From assembly GCF_009937975.1 (NCBI RefSeq), contig NZ_AP018441.1, positions 434,001-498,000 on the forward strand: a DNA stretch of 64,000 bases, given 5' to 3'. The notes beneath the pieces are model-generated. The model had not been told where the DNA came from, did no database searches, and saw only the letters and a program-made list of their open reading frames with translations. This document shows, piece by piece, positions 48,049 through 57,245 of the stretch. The position numbers and the translations under genes were made by a program. The stretch comes from Undibacterium sp. YM2. Its GTDB lineage: Bacteria > Pseudomonadota > Gammaproteobacteria > Burkholderiales > Burkholderiaceae_D. Within the stretch, counting starts at the first letter, position 1. Every line of letters starts with the position of its first letter.

Positions 48049-48076
48049 CTCTCCTGGGCGGTAAAGCCTAGGAGAG
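48049..48076 (+). other. 11-bp hairpin upstream of aroKB
   Basis: CTCTCCTGGGC (48049-48059) pairs with GCCTAGGAGAG (48066-48076), one G-U, 6-base loop. No T run follows, so it is not an intrinsic terminator; it lies 33 bases before the TTG start and may affect mRNA stability or processing. Confidence 0.45.
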
Positions 48077-48108
48077 GTCAGCAAAAGTAACAAGCCAGGT
48101 AAACAGTT

Positions 48109-49788
48109 TTGAAGAACATTTTTCTCGTAGGCCTGATGGGCTCCGGCAAAACCACGGTTGGCCGGGCCCTGGCAAAAAAACTCAATAAGCGTTTTATTGA
48201 TTCTGATCACGAAATTGAGGCACGAACGGGTGTCTCGATTCCCGTGATTTTTGAGATTGAAGGCGAGGCTAGTTTTCGACAGCGGGAAGCGGATGTGATC
48301 CGTGACCTGACTGGGCAAGAAAATATAGTCCTGGCTACAGGTGGTGGTGCCGTGTTGAATGCAGAGAGCCGTCAATATCTGCATGAACGCGGCATTGTCA
48401 TTTATTTGCGGGCAGGTATACACAGCATTCTGCAGCGTACCCGTCACGACAAGAACCGTCCTCTTTTGCGCACTGCAGACCCGCGCAAGAAACTCGAAGA
48501 GCTGGAATCCCAGCGTGCTCCCCTCTACCAGGAAGTTGCCCATATCAGCATTGAGACCGGCAGGCCCAATGTACAATTCTTGGTGCAAACCGTCCTGGAC
48601 AAATTAGCGCAGGAAAAATTATTCGACATTCCTGAAGCCCTACTCAGCAATCACAAAACAACTATGTCAGCAGAAAGCTCCGCCAGCAGCAGTAGTACCA
48701 CCAACACCACGCTCCTGAATGTGGATCTGGGTGAACGCAGTTACCCCATTGCCATTGGTAGCTCCCTGCTATCAGACAGCCAGTTCCTGCAATCGAAAAT
48801 CAAGGGCAAGAAAACTGTCATCGTCACCAATACTGTTGTCGCCCCTCTTTATCTTGCCACGCTGGAAGCTGCCTTGCGCGCCGCTGGCAAGGAAGTATTG
48901 TCGGTGGTATTGCCTGATGGCGAAGAGCAAAAAAACTGGGCCAGCCTGATGCTGATCTTTGATGCCCTGCTCGAGCATAAGTGCGACAGAAAAACCACCT
49001 TGCTGGCATTAGGCGGTGGCGTTATCGGGGACATGACAGGCTTTGCCGCCTCTGCTTATATGCGCGGTGTGCCTTTCGTACAAATCCCGACCACCTTGTT
49101 GTCCCAGGTGGATTCATCCGTAGGTGGCAAGACCGGTATCAACCACCCTCTGGGCAAGAACATGATAGGGGCGTTTTACCAGCCCGAGGTGGTGATTGCT
49201 GATATAGGCAGCCTGCAAAGCCTGCCCGACAATGAACTCTCCGCTGGTCTGGCCGAAGTCATCAAGCATGGTGCGATTATCGATCCCGTGTTCTTTGACT
49301 GGATAGAAGCCAATATGCCAGCCCTGCGTGCCAAGGACCCCAAGGCACTCACGCATGCGATTTTGCGCTCCTGTGAAATCAAGGCAGATATCGTGCGCCA
49401 GGACGAGCGAGAAGGCGGCTTGCGCGCCATCCTGAATTTTGGTCACACCTTTGGCCATGCTATAGAATCTGGCCTGGGCTATGGCAAGTGGCTGCATGGC
49501 GAAGCGGTAGGTTGTGGCATGGTCATGGCCGCTGATTTATCTTGCCGCCTGGGCTATATCGACTACGTGACCAAAACCCGTATCAAGCAGGTAGTGGAAG
49601 CAGCTGGCCTGCCAAGTGTCGCCCCTGATCTGGGGGAAGACCGCTGGCTGGAACTCATGGAAGTCGACAAGAAAAATGAAGGCGGTAAAATCAAATTCAT
49701 CCTCTTGAAACCTCTGGGCCAGGCGCACATTACCACAGTACCCAAAGAGATTTTGCTGGAAACCCTGCGTAGCTGCATCACCAGTTAG
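48109..49788 (+). CDS. aroKB: Fused shikimate kinase / 3-dehydroquinate synthase AroKB
   Basis: One 559-residue frame joins two shikimate-pathway enzymes. Residues 1-180 are shikimate kinase: Walker [10 protein letters not shown] (8-16), DSDHEIE and the lid RNRPLL-type motif (KNRPLL). Residues 203-559 are 3-dehydroquinate synthase: [29 protein letters not shown], metal ligands in LAEVIKHG and [11 protein letters not shown]. They are joined by a Ser/Thr-rich linker (about 183-202). Met186 (48664) would start a separate AroB but has no ribosome site. The TTG start at 48109 follows AGG by nine bases; the next ATG would cut into Walker A. The order aroK-aroB after pilQ is the ancestral arrangement. 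Confidence 0.9.
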   Translation: MKNIFLVGLMGSGKTTVGRALAKKLNKRFIDSDHEIEARTGVSIPVIFEIEGEASFRQREADVIRDLTGQENIVLATGGGAVLNAESRQYLHERGIVIYLRAGIHSILQRTRHDKNRPLLRTADPRKKLEELESQRAPLYQEVAHISIETGRPNVQFLVQTVLDKLAQEKLFDIPEALLSNHKTTMSAESSASSSSTTNTTLLNVDLGERSYPIAIGSSLLSDSQFLQSKIKGKKTVIVTNTVVAPLYLATLEAALRAAGKEVLSVVLPDGEEQKNWASLMLIFDALLEHKCDRKTTLLALGGGVIGDMTGFAASAYMRGVPFVQIPTTLLSQVDSSVGGKTGINHPLGKNMIGAFYQPEVVIADIGSLQSLPDNELSAGLAEVIKHGAIIDPVFFDWIEANMPALRAKDPKALTHAILRSCEIKADIVRQDEREGGLRAILNFGHTFGHAIESGLGYGKWLHGEAVGCGMVMAADLSCRLGYIDYVTKTRIKQVVEAAGLPSVAPDLGEDRWLELMEVDKKNEGGKIKFILLKPLGQAHITTVPKEILLETLRSCITS

Positions 49789-49807
49789 GTATCATCAGTT
49801 AACAAAC

Positions 49808-50959
49808 ATGTTCACCGACGCCCACCTCGCTCCCTATGCTGCACAATCGGCCAGCTCGCGAGGGCGGCGTTACTCTGAAGAATCATCTTCCTCACGCAGC
49901 GAATACCAGCGTGACCGTGACCGTATTATTCATAGCACTGCCTTTCGCCGCCTCGAATACAAGACCCAGGTTTTCGTCAACCACGAAGGTGACCTGTTCC
50001 GCAATCGTCTGACACATAGCCTGGAAGTAGCCCAGATAGGCCGCTCGATAGCCCGCAACCTGCGCCTTAATGAAGATCTGGTCGAGGCAATTTCACTCGC
50101 GCATGATCTTGGTCATACTCCCTTTGGTCACGCGGGCCAGGATGCCCTGAATGCCTGCATGAAGCCCTTTGGCGGCTTTGAACATAATCTACAAAGTCTG
50201 CGTGTGGTTGATGAGCTGGAAGAGCGCTATGGCGCTTTTGATGGCCTTAACCTCACGTATGAAACCCGCGAAGGCATACTCAAGCACTGCTCCATCACCA
50301 ATGCCAGGTTGCTGGGTGATGTAGGGCAGCGCTTTATCGATAAAAAAAGGCCAACGCTGGAAGCCCAGCTCACCAACCTGGCTGATTCCATCGCCTACAA
50401 CAATCATGATATTGACGACGGCCTGCGCTCAGGTCTCCTACTGGAGTCGCAGATGCTGCAAGTTGATATCTATGCGCGCCACCGGGCGATTGTTGATGCC
50501 ATCTATCCCGGCATCAGTGGCCGCCGCGGTATTGCAGAGACCATAAGGCGCATGATCAACACCCTCATTGTCGATTTGATACAGACCTCAGCAGAGAAAA
50601 TCAGTGACTGCAAACCGGGCTCGGTCAATGATGTGCGTAACATGGAAAGAATGATTGGCTTTTCAGACTCCATGTATAAAGAAGCTGAGACTCTGAAGCA
50701 ATTCCTGTTTGACAACCTGTACCGCCATTACCAGGTCAATCGGATGACCTTCAAGGCCAGGCGCACTATCACCGGTTTATTTACAGCCCTGCATGCCCAG
50801 CCCAATTTGCTGCCGCCGGATTATCAACAAAGCCGAACCGGAAGTGAGGAGCAGGACCAGCATTTGCAAGCCCGTAAAATTGCTGACTACATCGCTGGCA
50901 TGACAGACCGTTATGCCATGCGCGAACACCGCCGTCTGTATATGGTGGATGAGCTTTAG
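49808..50959 (+). CDS. dgt: Deoxyguanosinetriphosphate triphosphohydrolase-like protein
   Basis: An HD-domain enzyme that splits dNTPs into deoxynucleoside and triphosphate. The 383-residue product has the HD ligands in [25 protein letters not shown] and later NHDIDDG. The N-terminal [20 protein letters not shown] segment is typical of the shorter dGTPase-like group. It starts 19 bases after aroKB and is probably cotranscribed, as in many betaproteobacteria. Confidence 0.94.
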   Translation: MFTDAHLAPYAAQSASSRGRRYSEESSSSRSEYQRDRDRIIHSTAFRRLEYKTQVFVNHEGDLFRNRLTHSLEVAQIGRSIARNLRLNEDLVEAISLAHDLGHTPFGHAGQDALNACMKPFGGFEHNLQSLRVVDELEERYGAFDGLNLTYETREGILKHCSITNARLLGDVGQRFIDKKRPTLEAQLTNLADSIAYNNHDIDDGLRSGLLLESQMLQVDIYARHRAIVDAIYPGISGRRGIAETIRRMINTLIVDLIQTSAEKISDCKPGSVNDVRNMERMIGFSDSMYKEAETLKQFLFDNLYRHYQVNRMTFKARRTITGLFTALHAQPNLLPPDYQQSRTGSEEQDQHLQARKIADYIAGMTDRYAMREHRRLYMVDEL

Positions 50960-51101
50960 GACTTCCTGGAACAAGGCTTCCCACTGCTGGAGTTTACAAA
51001 TTTTCAGCGGCGAGTTTTGAAAGTGACATAATTTGTACTTTCAATATCAGGATATGGACTGTGCATTGTATAGAATACACATTCTTTATCAGGAGGAAAC
51101 T

Positions 51102-51803
51102 ATGCCATCCATTTCAGCTTCATTCGCCCGTCTGCTCCTCGCCAGCAGCATGCTCATTGCCACGGCTAGCGCACACGCCATCTCTTTTGCTGACCTCAGC
51201 AACCAGGATGCCAGCACAGGATTGAAAGCCGCACTCGACAAGGGCTCCGCTGCTGCAGTCGGCAAGCTTGGCGTCGAAGGTGGCTTCCTGAATAATGACA
51301 AGGTCAAGATACAACTGCCTTCCATCCTCGAAAAAGCCCGTCCGATTTTGCAGATGACAGGCAAGGGTCAGCAACTTGATGAACTGGTTGTCTCCATGAA
51401 CCGCGCCGCAGAAGCTGCCGTACCCATGGCCAAGCCCCTGTTGGTGAATGCCGTCAAATCCATGACGCTGACGGATGCAAAAAATATCCTCACTGGGGGA
51501 GAAACTTCAGTTACAGATTTCTTCAGGGAAAAAACTTCTGCACCTTTAAGTGAAAAATTTCTGCCCATGGTCAAGGGTGTGACTGACAAGGCTGGCCTGT
51601 CGGCCAAATACAATGGCATCATGGGGCAAGTGCAAAAATTCGGCGCAGTGTCAAAGCAAGAGGCAACGGTGGAAGGCTATGTCACTCAAAAAGCCATGGA
51701 CGCCTTGTTCCTGATGATCGCAGAAGAAGAAAAATCCATACGGCAGGATCCATTGGGTGCTGGCAGCAAGGCCATCAGCAAAGTATTCAGCCTGCTTAAA
51801 TGA
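51102..51803 (+). CDS. DUF4197 family exported protein
   Basis: A 233-residue protein with a signal peptide (about 1-24, ending ASAHA) and a helical DUF4197 domain; conserved segments are QDASTGLKAALDKGS, PMAKPLLVNAVKSMT and KAMDALFLMIAEEEKSIRQDP. Function unknown. The ATG at 51102 follows a strong AGGAGG; 23 upstream in-frame codons are not exported-protein like. It stands alone between dgt and the liv genes. Confidence 0.88.
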   Translation: MPSISASFARLLLASSMLIATASAHAISFADLSNQDASTGLKAALDKGSAAAVGKLGVEGGFLNNDKVKIQLPSILEKARPILQMTGKGQQLDELVVSMNRAAEAAVPMAKPLLVNAVKSMTLTDAKNILTGGETSVTDFFREKTSAPLSEKFLPMVKGVTDKAGLSAKYNGIMGQVQKFGAVSKQEATVEGYVTQKAMDALFLMIAEEEKSIRQDPLGAGSKAISKVFSLLK

Positions 51804-52226
51804 GCGTGCGTCAGTAAACAGACATAAAAGTGTACATAAGCTGGCCGGGCAAGGAGTTTGCCTGGTCAGCAATCCAGGTACAGGCAAAGTTTTTGCGGTA
51901 TTTTTTGTTGCAGTGTTGTCGTAAATTCCCACACCTGCGGCAGTTAAGGTGAAAATCTTTCATCGAAAGCTTGAAAGAGTTTCCCTCGGTCACAAATCAT
52001 TTCCCCATTTTTGCATTACGAGGAAGCCGCAATTATTCTGAAAACCCACGCTGTACAAGGCTTTGCGCCCTCTATGGGTAGCCCGCACCTGGAGGTAATG
52101 CGCAGTTTGCGTAGTTTTACTTAAGTAGAATGGAGCCTGAGATTTTTCCGATTTCCTGTTAATTTATAGCCGTAATTCATGAATTTAATTTTTTGAAGTA
52201 CTCACATAAAAAATCAGGAGACAAAG
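51804..52226. other. Intergenic region upstream of livJ
   Basis: 423 bases with no convincing gene. It holds a 13-bp hairpin (separate entry), a CTTTC/GAAAG small stem near 51957, an AT-rich tract and AGGAG six bases before the livJ ATG. A TAGAAT -10-like box lies at 52126-52131, but its spacing to any -35 is wrong. No sure promoter is called. Confidence 0.5.
51840..51870 (+). other. 13-bp hairpin after the DUF4197 gene
   Basis: Bases 51840-51852 (GCTGGCCGGGCAA) pair fully with 51858-51870 (TTGCCTGGTCAGC) through two G-U pairs, loop GGAGT. The next Ts are 20 bases away, so this is at best a weak terminator; the loop is Shine-Dalgarno-like. Confidence 0.45.
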
Positions 52227-53384
52227 ATGTCATATAAAGTCAAAACCCTAGTCGCGTCCATCGTTCTCGGCCTGGCCGCTGCCAGCAATGCAGCAGAGCC
52301 TATCAAGATCGGCGTTGCCGGTCCTTTCACTGGCGGTTCCGCCCCCATGGGTGTATCCATGCGTGATGGCGTCAAACTCGCCGTCAGTGAAATCAATGCC
52401 AAAGGTGGTGTGCTGGGCAGGCAGTTGCAACTGGTCGAGCGTGATGATGAAGCAAAAAATGAACGCGGCGTACAGGTAGCACAAGAGCTCATCAATAAAG
52501 AAAAAGTAGTCGCTACTGTCGGTTATATCAATACCGGTGTGGCACTGGCTTCCCAGCGTTTTTACCAGGAAGCAAAAATCCCTGTCCTCAACAATGTGGC
52601 GACAGGCAGTGTGGTGACCAAGCAATTTGTGGCGCCTGAACACAAGGACAATTACATCTTCCGCACAGCAGCCAATGACACCATACAATCCGCCATGATT
52701 GTGGATGAAGCTGTCGTCAAAAATAAATTCACCAAGGTCGCCATCCTGGCTGACTCGACCAACTATGGTCAACTGGGTCGTGAAGATCTGGAAAAAACTC
52801 TGGGTGCCAAAGGCATCAAACCTGTCGCCGTAGAAAAATTCAATATCAAGGATGTCGACATGACACCCCAGTTGTTGAAGGCCAAACAGGGTGGTGCACA
52901 AGCCGTGTTGACTTACGGTATCGGCCCTGAGCTGGCCCAAATCGCCAACGGTATGGAAAAACTGGGCTGGAAAGTACCTATCATCGGCAGCTGGACTTTG
53001 TCCATGGGCAACTTCCTCGACAATGCCGGTAAAAACGGCGATGGCGCGACCATGCCGCAAACCTTCATTCAGGACCCTAATACGCCAAAACGCAAAGCCT
53101 TTATCGAAGCCTATCAAAAGGCTTACAAGGTAGACCGCATGCCTTCCGCCGTGTCTGCTGCACAGGGCTATGATTCCATTTACCTGCTGGCAGCAGCCAT
53201 CAAGCAGGCCGGTGGTACGGACGGTGTCAAAGTGCGCGAAGCACTGGAAAACCTGAATGAAAAAGTCGAAGGCGTGATCACCACCTATAACAAGCCTTTT
53301 ACGCATGATGATCATGAGGCTATCAAACCTGGCATGCCTGTCATGGGCCTGGCCAAAGGTGGCCAGATCGTCCAGGCTAAGTAA
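52227..53384 (+). CDS. livJ: Branched-chain amino acid ABC transporter substrate-binding protein
   Basis: A periplasmic type I binding protein of 385 residues: signal peptide (about 1-23), then IKIGVAGPFTGGSAPMG and VLGRQLQLVERDD of the Leu/Ile/Val-binding fold. Ligands may include branched-chain amino acids or related amides; specificity cannot be read from the sequence. It is first in the livJ-livH-livMG-livF set, with a hairpin between it and the permease genes, as is common where the binding protein is made in excess. Confidence 0.94.
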   Translation: MSYKVKTLVASIVLGLAAASNAAEPIKIGVAGPFTGGSAPMGVSMRDGVKLAVSEINAKGGVLGRQLQLVERDDEAKNERGVQVAQELINKEKVVATVGYINTGVALASQRFYQEAKIPVLNNVATGSVVTKQFVAPEHKDNYIFRTAANDTIQSAMIVDEAVVKNKFTKVAILADSTNYGQLGREDLEKTLGAKGIKPVAVEKFNIKDVDMTPQLLKAKQGGAQAVLTYGIGPELAQIANGMEKLGWKVPIIGSWTLSMGNFLDNAGKNGDGATMPQTFIQDPNTPKRKAFIEAYQKAYKVDRMPSAVSAAQGYDSIYLLAAAIKQAGGTDGVKVREALENLNEKVEGVITTYNKPFTHDDHEAIKPGMPVMGLAKGGQIVQAK

Positions 53385-53427
53385 AAGACAGGGCATGACA
53401 ACAGTCACAGCCCTCAATTAGCCCCGG

Positions 53428-53453
53428 GCTCAGCCATCCGCAAGTGGCTGGGC
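53428..53453 (+). other. Hairpin between livJ and livH
   Basis: GCTCAGCCA (53428-53436) with TGGCTGGGC (53445-53453), one G-U, 8-base loop, followed by TTGTTATT. A likely attenuator or mRNA-stabilising element that lets livJ be expressed above the membrane genes. Confidence 0.5.
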
Positions 53454-53535
53454 TTGTTATTCAGACAGACAACTCCCATGCCTCGCCAATATCCCTTGGT
53501 GAGCCTGGCGGGTTGCCACTCCACGGGTGAAAAAA

Positions 53536-54425
53536 ATGGAAATACTACTTCAGCTCGTCTTCAGCGGCATTGCCCTGGGGATGATTTATGCTGTCATCGC
53601 ATTCGGCTATCAACTCACATTCGCGACTTCAGGCACACTCAATTTCGGCCAGGGTGAAGCCCTGATGCTGGGGCCCTGGTAGGCCTGAGCGTGGTTGGCA
53701 ATGTACATGGTGGCCCGTATATGAACTATTGGCTCATGATACCAATAGTACTGATCTTTGGCGGCCTGCAAGGCATGGTCGTTGAATGGATAGGCGTGCG
53801 CCCTGCCATCAAGATCAAGTCCGAATTTGGCTGGATCATGTCCACCATCGCGCTCGCCATTATCTTTAAAAACGTCGCAGAAAATATCTGGGGCAAGGAT
53901 GACCTGACCTTCCCGTCACCATTGTCTGCCGCACCTTTCCAGGTATTTGGCGCAAATGTCCAGGCCATGCAAGTCGTGGTGGTCATCGGTGCGCTGGCGA
54001 TGATGCTGGCGGTTGAATTCTTCAACCGCAAATCCATTTACGGCAAGGCCGTTGTCGCAACCTCGAATGACAGGGATGCGGCTGGCCTCATGGGCATCAA
54101 TACCAGCATGGTCATCACGTTCTCGTATGCGCTGTCATCTGCCACTGCTGCTTTTGCTGGTGTACTGGTAGCACCACTGACACTGACCGGTGCCACCATG
54201 GGCTCGGCACTGGGTTTAAAAGCCTTTGCCGTGGCGATTATCGGTGGCCTGACTTCTGGCGTCGGTGCCATCGTCGGCGGCCTGATTTTGGGGATTGCTG
54301 AAACCCTGACTGGCTTCTACATCTCCACCGGCTACAAGGAAGTGCCGGGCCTGGTCCTGTTGCTGCTGGTGCTGGCCGTCAAACCTGCCGGTTTGTTTGG
54401 CAAAGCTGCCATCAAGAAAGTGTGA
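53536..54425 (+). pseudogene. livH: Branched-chain amino acid permease LivH, frameshifted
   Basis: The ATG at 53536 opens a LivH N-terminus (MEILLQLVFSGIALGM, FGYQLTFATSGTLNFGQGE) but reaches a TAG at 53680 after 48 codons. The family continues without loss in the next frame (ALVGLSVVGNV) through to 54425, ending KPAGLFGKAAIKKV. One base is missing near the GGGG at 53670-53673; GGGGG would restore a 296-residue permease. All other regions look intact, so it is either a recent mutation or a sequencing or assembly error. The in-frame GTG at 53691 is not a plausible true start because it lacks the first helix. Confidence 0.85.
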
Positions 54426-54434
54426 GGCAGGAAT

Positions 54435-56384
54435 ATGAATAAGCAGACTTTAGTTTCTTCGGTACTGGGTATAGCCGCACTGGCGCTGATGCCATTGGTC
54501 GTACACAATCCTTACTACCTGCATCTGGCAGAGACCATACTGATCTACGCCATCCTCCTGTTTGGCCTGGACATCGTGGTTGGTTATACCGGCCAGGTGT
54601 CACTCGGCCATGCCGGTTTGTTTGGCATAGGCTCGTATACGACGGGTGTACTGGTGTTCAAGCTCGGCATGTCGGTATTTGTCGCCATCCCTTGCAGTAT
54701 CGCTGTCACCGCCGTATTCGGTGCCTTGCTGGCCCTGCCTGCCTTGCGCGTGACCGGGCCTTACCTCGCCATGGTGACACTGGCCTTTGGTACCATCATC
54801 CAGATCCTCATCAATGAAATGAGTTTTCTGACTGAAGGGCCGATGGGCATCAAACTGACCAAGCCGGTCATTTTTGGACAAAAGCTCGGTGAGGTAGGTT
54901 TTTTCTATGTTGTTGCCATCATGCTGGTGCTGTCCTTGATCGTGGTTCACCGCATCTTGCGCTCTCACTATGGCCGTGCTTTCCAGGCCTTGCGTGACAG
55001 CCCGATCGCATCTGACTGCATGGGTGTCTCTGTCTATAAATACAAAGTGATTGCCTTCGTCATCAGTGCCGCACTGGCTGGCCTGGCAGGTAGCCTGTAT
55101 GCGTATTCCGAAGAATATATTTCGCCGAATACCTACAACTTTGAACTGACCATCATGTTCCTGCTGGCCGTCATCATGGGTGGGCGCAAGACACGTACCG
55201 GCTCATTGCTGGGTGCATTGATAGTCGTCATGTTGCCATCGCTGCTGGCTGATATAGAACTGTTCCGCAAGATTGCAACCGTCGCTGCTGTGATCGCCGT
55301 GCTTGCCGGTGGTGCTGCCATCGCCAAGAAACGCAAAACTGTCAGAGAGCTCATGGTTCCCGTCGGTGCGACCGTGGCTATGGCCCTGTTCTCTTACAAA
55401 CTGGAAAACATTACCGACTGGCGTCTGACCATCTTTGGCCTGATGACCTTGTTCGTCGTGTATTACCTGCAGGATGGTATCGTCGGCTTCGTCAACAGTT
55501 TGCTGGGCAAGGGGCAGCAACACCTGGTCGTCAATATGGAAAGCGCAGAGAAAAATGCAGGCAACGCCATTGTCAATGCCAGCGATACCCGCGTTGGTGT
55601 CTTGCTGACCGGCCGGAAAATTCTCATGCAATTCGGTGGCCTGAAAGCGCTGAACCAGGTTGATCTGCAAATCAACAAAGGCACGGTACATGGTTTGATC
55701 GGCCCTAACGGTTCCGGTAAAAGTACCATGATGAATGTGTTGACTGGCATCTACCAGCCTACCGATGGTGTGGTGGAGTTTGGTGGTAAAGTCATCTCAG
55801 GTAGCACGCCATCCGCCATTGCTTTAGGTGGGGTGGCACGTACTTTCCAGAACGTGCAATTGTTTGGGGAGATGACGGCAACAGAAAACATCCTGGTGGG
55901 CTTGCACAGCACCTTCCGCAGCAATGTGGGCGATGCCATGCTGCATACGCCACGCTATCTGCGCGAAGAACGGTTGGCAAGAGCGCGTGCCGCCAGCATC
56001 CTGCAATTTGTCGGCCTGGCTGATCTCGCCAACGAAGAGGCGCGCAATCTGCCTTACGGTAAGCAACGCTTGCTCGAAATTGGTCGCGCACTCGGTCTCA
56101 ATCCGCAACTGTTGCTGCTCGATGAACCTGCTGCTGGTTTGACAGCGCCCGACATCAAGGACCTGATCGCCATCATACGCAAGATACGTGAACATGGCAT
56201 CACCATCATCCTCATTGAGCATCACATGGATGTGGTCATGTCGATTTGCGATACCGTGACTGTGCTGGATTTTGGTCAGAAAATTGCAGAGGGCAAACCG
56301 GCAGCCGTACAGGCCGACCCCAAAGTGATAGAAGCCTATCTCGGTGGCAGCGTAGCTGATGCCCCTGAAGTTACCCCAGCCTGA
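54435..56384 (+). CDS. livMG: Fused branched-chain amino acid permease LivM / ATPase LivG
   Basis: One 649-residue frame. About residues 1-310 are LivM: GYTGQVSLGHAGLFGIGSY, then the FQALRDSPIASDCMGV coupling-loop motif. About 310-365 add hydrophobic helices not in separate LivM. Residues about 390-640 are LivG: Walker A GPNGSGKST, signature LPYGKQRLLEIGRAL, Walker B LLLLDEPAAGL and the H-loop HHMDVVM. The ATPase therefore hangs on the permease it powers. Fused forms occur in some Burkholderiales. livF follows after ten bases. Confidence 0.92.
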   Translation: MNKQTLVSSVLGIAALALMPLVVHNPYYLHLAETILIYAILLFGLDIVVGYTGQVSLGHAGLFGIGSYTTGVLVFKLGMSVFVAIPCSIAVTAVFGALLALPALRVTGPYLAMVTLAFGTIIQILINEMSFLTEGPMGIKLTKPVIFGQKLGEVGFFYVVAIMLVLSLIVVHRILRSHYGRAFQALRDSPIASDCMGVSVYKYKVIAFVISAALAGLAGSLYAYSEEYISPNTYNFELTIMFLLAVIMGGRKTRTGSLLGALIVVMLPSLLADIELFRKIATVAAVIAVLAGGAAIAKKRKTVRELMVPVGATVAMALFSYKLENITDWRLTIFGLMTLFVVYYLQDGIVGFVNSLLGKGQQHLVVNMESAEKNAGNAIVNASDTRVGVLLTGRKILMQFGGLKALNQVDLQINKGTVHGLIGPNGSGKSTMMNVLTGIYQPTDGVVEFGGKVISGSTPSAIALGGVARTFQNVQLFGEMTATENILVGLHSTFRSNVGDAMLHTPRYLREERLARARAASILQFVGLADLANEEARNLPYGKQRLLEIGRALGLNPQLLLLDEPAAGLTAPDIKDLIAIIRKIREHGITIILIEHHMDVVMSICDTVTVLDFGQKIAEGKPAAVQADPKVIEAYLGGSVADAPEVTPA

Positions 56385-56394
56385 GGAGAATGCA

Positions 56395-57123
56395 ATGTTA
56401 ACTATTTCAAATCTGCATGCAGCCTATGGCAAAGTCGAAGTCTTGCATGGTATTTCCATGGAAGTGCCCAAGGGTAAAGTCGTGACACTGATAGGTTCCA
56501 ACGGTGCTGGCAAGACCACCACCATGCGTGCTATCTCCGGCATGTTGAAACCCAAAGAAGGTACGGTGACACTGGCCGGTAAAGATGTCACCGGCCTCGA
56601 CTCACACAAGATCGCCAGGGCCGGTCTTGCACATTCGCCAGAAGGCCGGCGCGTGTTTGCCACCATGTCGGTGACCGATAATCTCTTGCTCGGTGCTTTC
56701 CCGCGTTTCACCCGCAGCCGTCCGCGTGGTGACATAGAAAGTGATCTGCAAAAAGCCATGGAGTTGTTCCCGCGCTTGAAAGAACGCAAGAACCAGCTGG
56801 CTGGTACCTTGTCTGGCGGTGAACAGCAAATGCTGGCGATGGCGCGCGCGGTCATGCTCAACCCTGACGTGGTCTTGCTGGATGAGCCTTCCATGGGCCT
56901 GGCACCTATTCTGGTCGATGAAGTCTTCCGTATCATCGTACGTCTGAAAGAGCAGGGCACGACCATGCTGCTGGTGGAGCAGTTTGCGGCGGCTGCCTTA
57001 GCCGTGGCTGACTATGGTTATGTGCTGGAAAATGGCAGGATATCTGTGCATGGTCCTGCAGCCAGCTTGCAGAATGATCCGGCAGTCAAGGCGGCTTATC
57101 TGGGTGGTGGTGCGCAGCACTGA
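56395..57123 (+). CDS. livF: Branched-chain amino acid ABC transporter ATPase LivF
   Basis: The second ATPase of the Liv transporter, 242 residues: Walker A GSNGAGKTTTMRAI, signature LSGGEQQMLAMARAVM, Walker B VVLLDEPSMGLAP. The ATG at 56395 follows GAGGAG; an upstream in-frame start at 56359 overlaps livMG and is not conserved. A terminator follows. Confidence 0.95.
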   Translation: MLTISNLHAAYGKVEVLHGISMEVPKGKVVTLIGSNGAGKTTTMRAISGMLKPKEGTVTLAGKDVTGLDSHKIARAGLAHSPEGRRVFATMSVTDNLLLGAFPRFTRSRPRGDIESDLQKAMELFPRLKERKNQLAGTLSGGEQQMLAMARAVMLNPDVVLLDEPSMGLAPILVDEVFRIIVRLKEQGTTMLLVEQFAAAALAVADYGYVLENGRISVHGPAASLQNDPAVKAAYLGGGAQH

Positions 57124-57158
57124 TAGTAGTGCATACGCAGGTTTATGTACGGTCAGGG

Positions 57159-57190
57159 AATGGGGAGCTTGCTCCCCATTTGCATTTTTA
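57159..57190 (+). terminator. Terminator after livF
   Basis: AATGGGGAG (57159-57167) with CTCCCCATT (57172-57180), 4-base loop, followed by TGCATTTTTA. Confidence 0.75.
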
Positions 57191-57245
57191 TCGCAATGCT
57201 GGCAGGGCTGTGATATTTTCTTGATTTTTTCCAGGTAAATCACGC

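Noticed and set aside
53660..53690. Programmed frameshift in livH
   Set aside because: No slippery heptamer or downstream stimulator was recognised, and the early product would end after 48 residues; mutation or sequence error is simpler.
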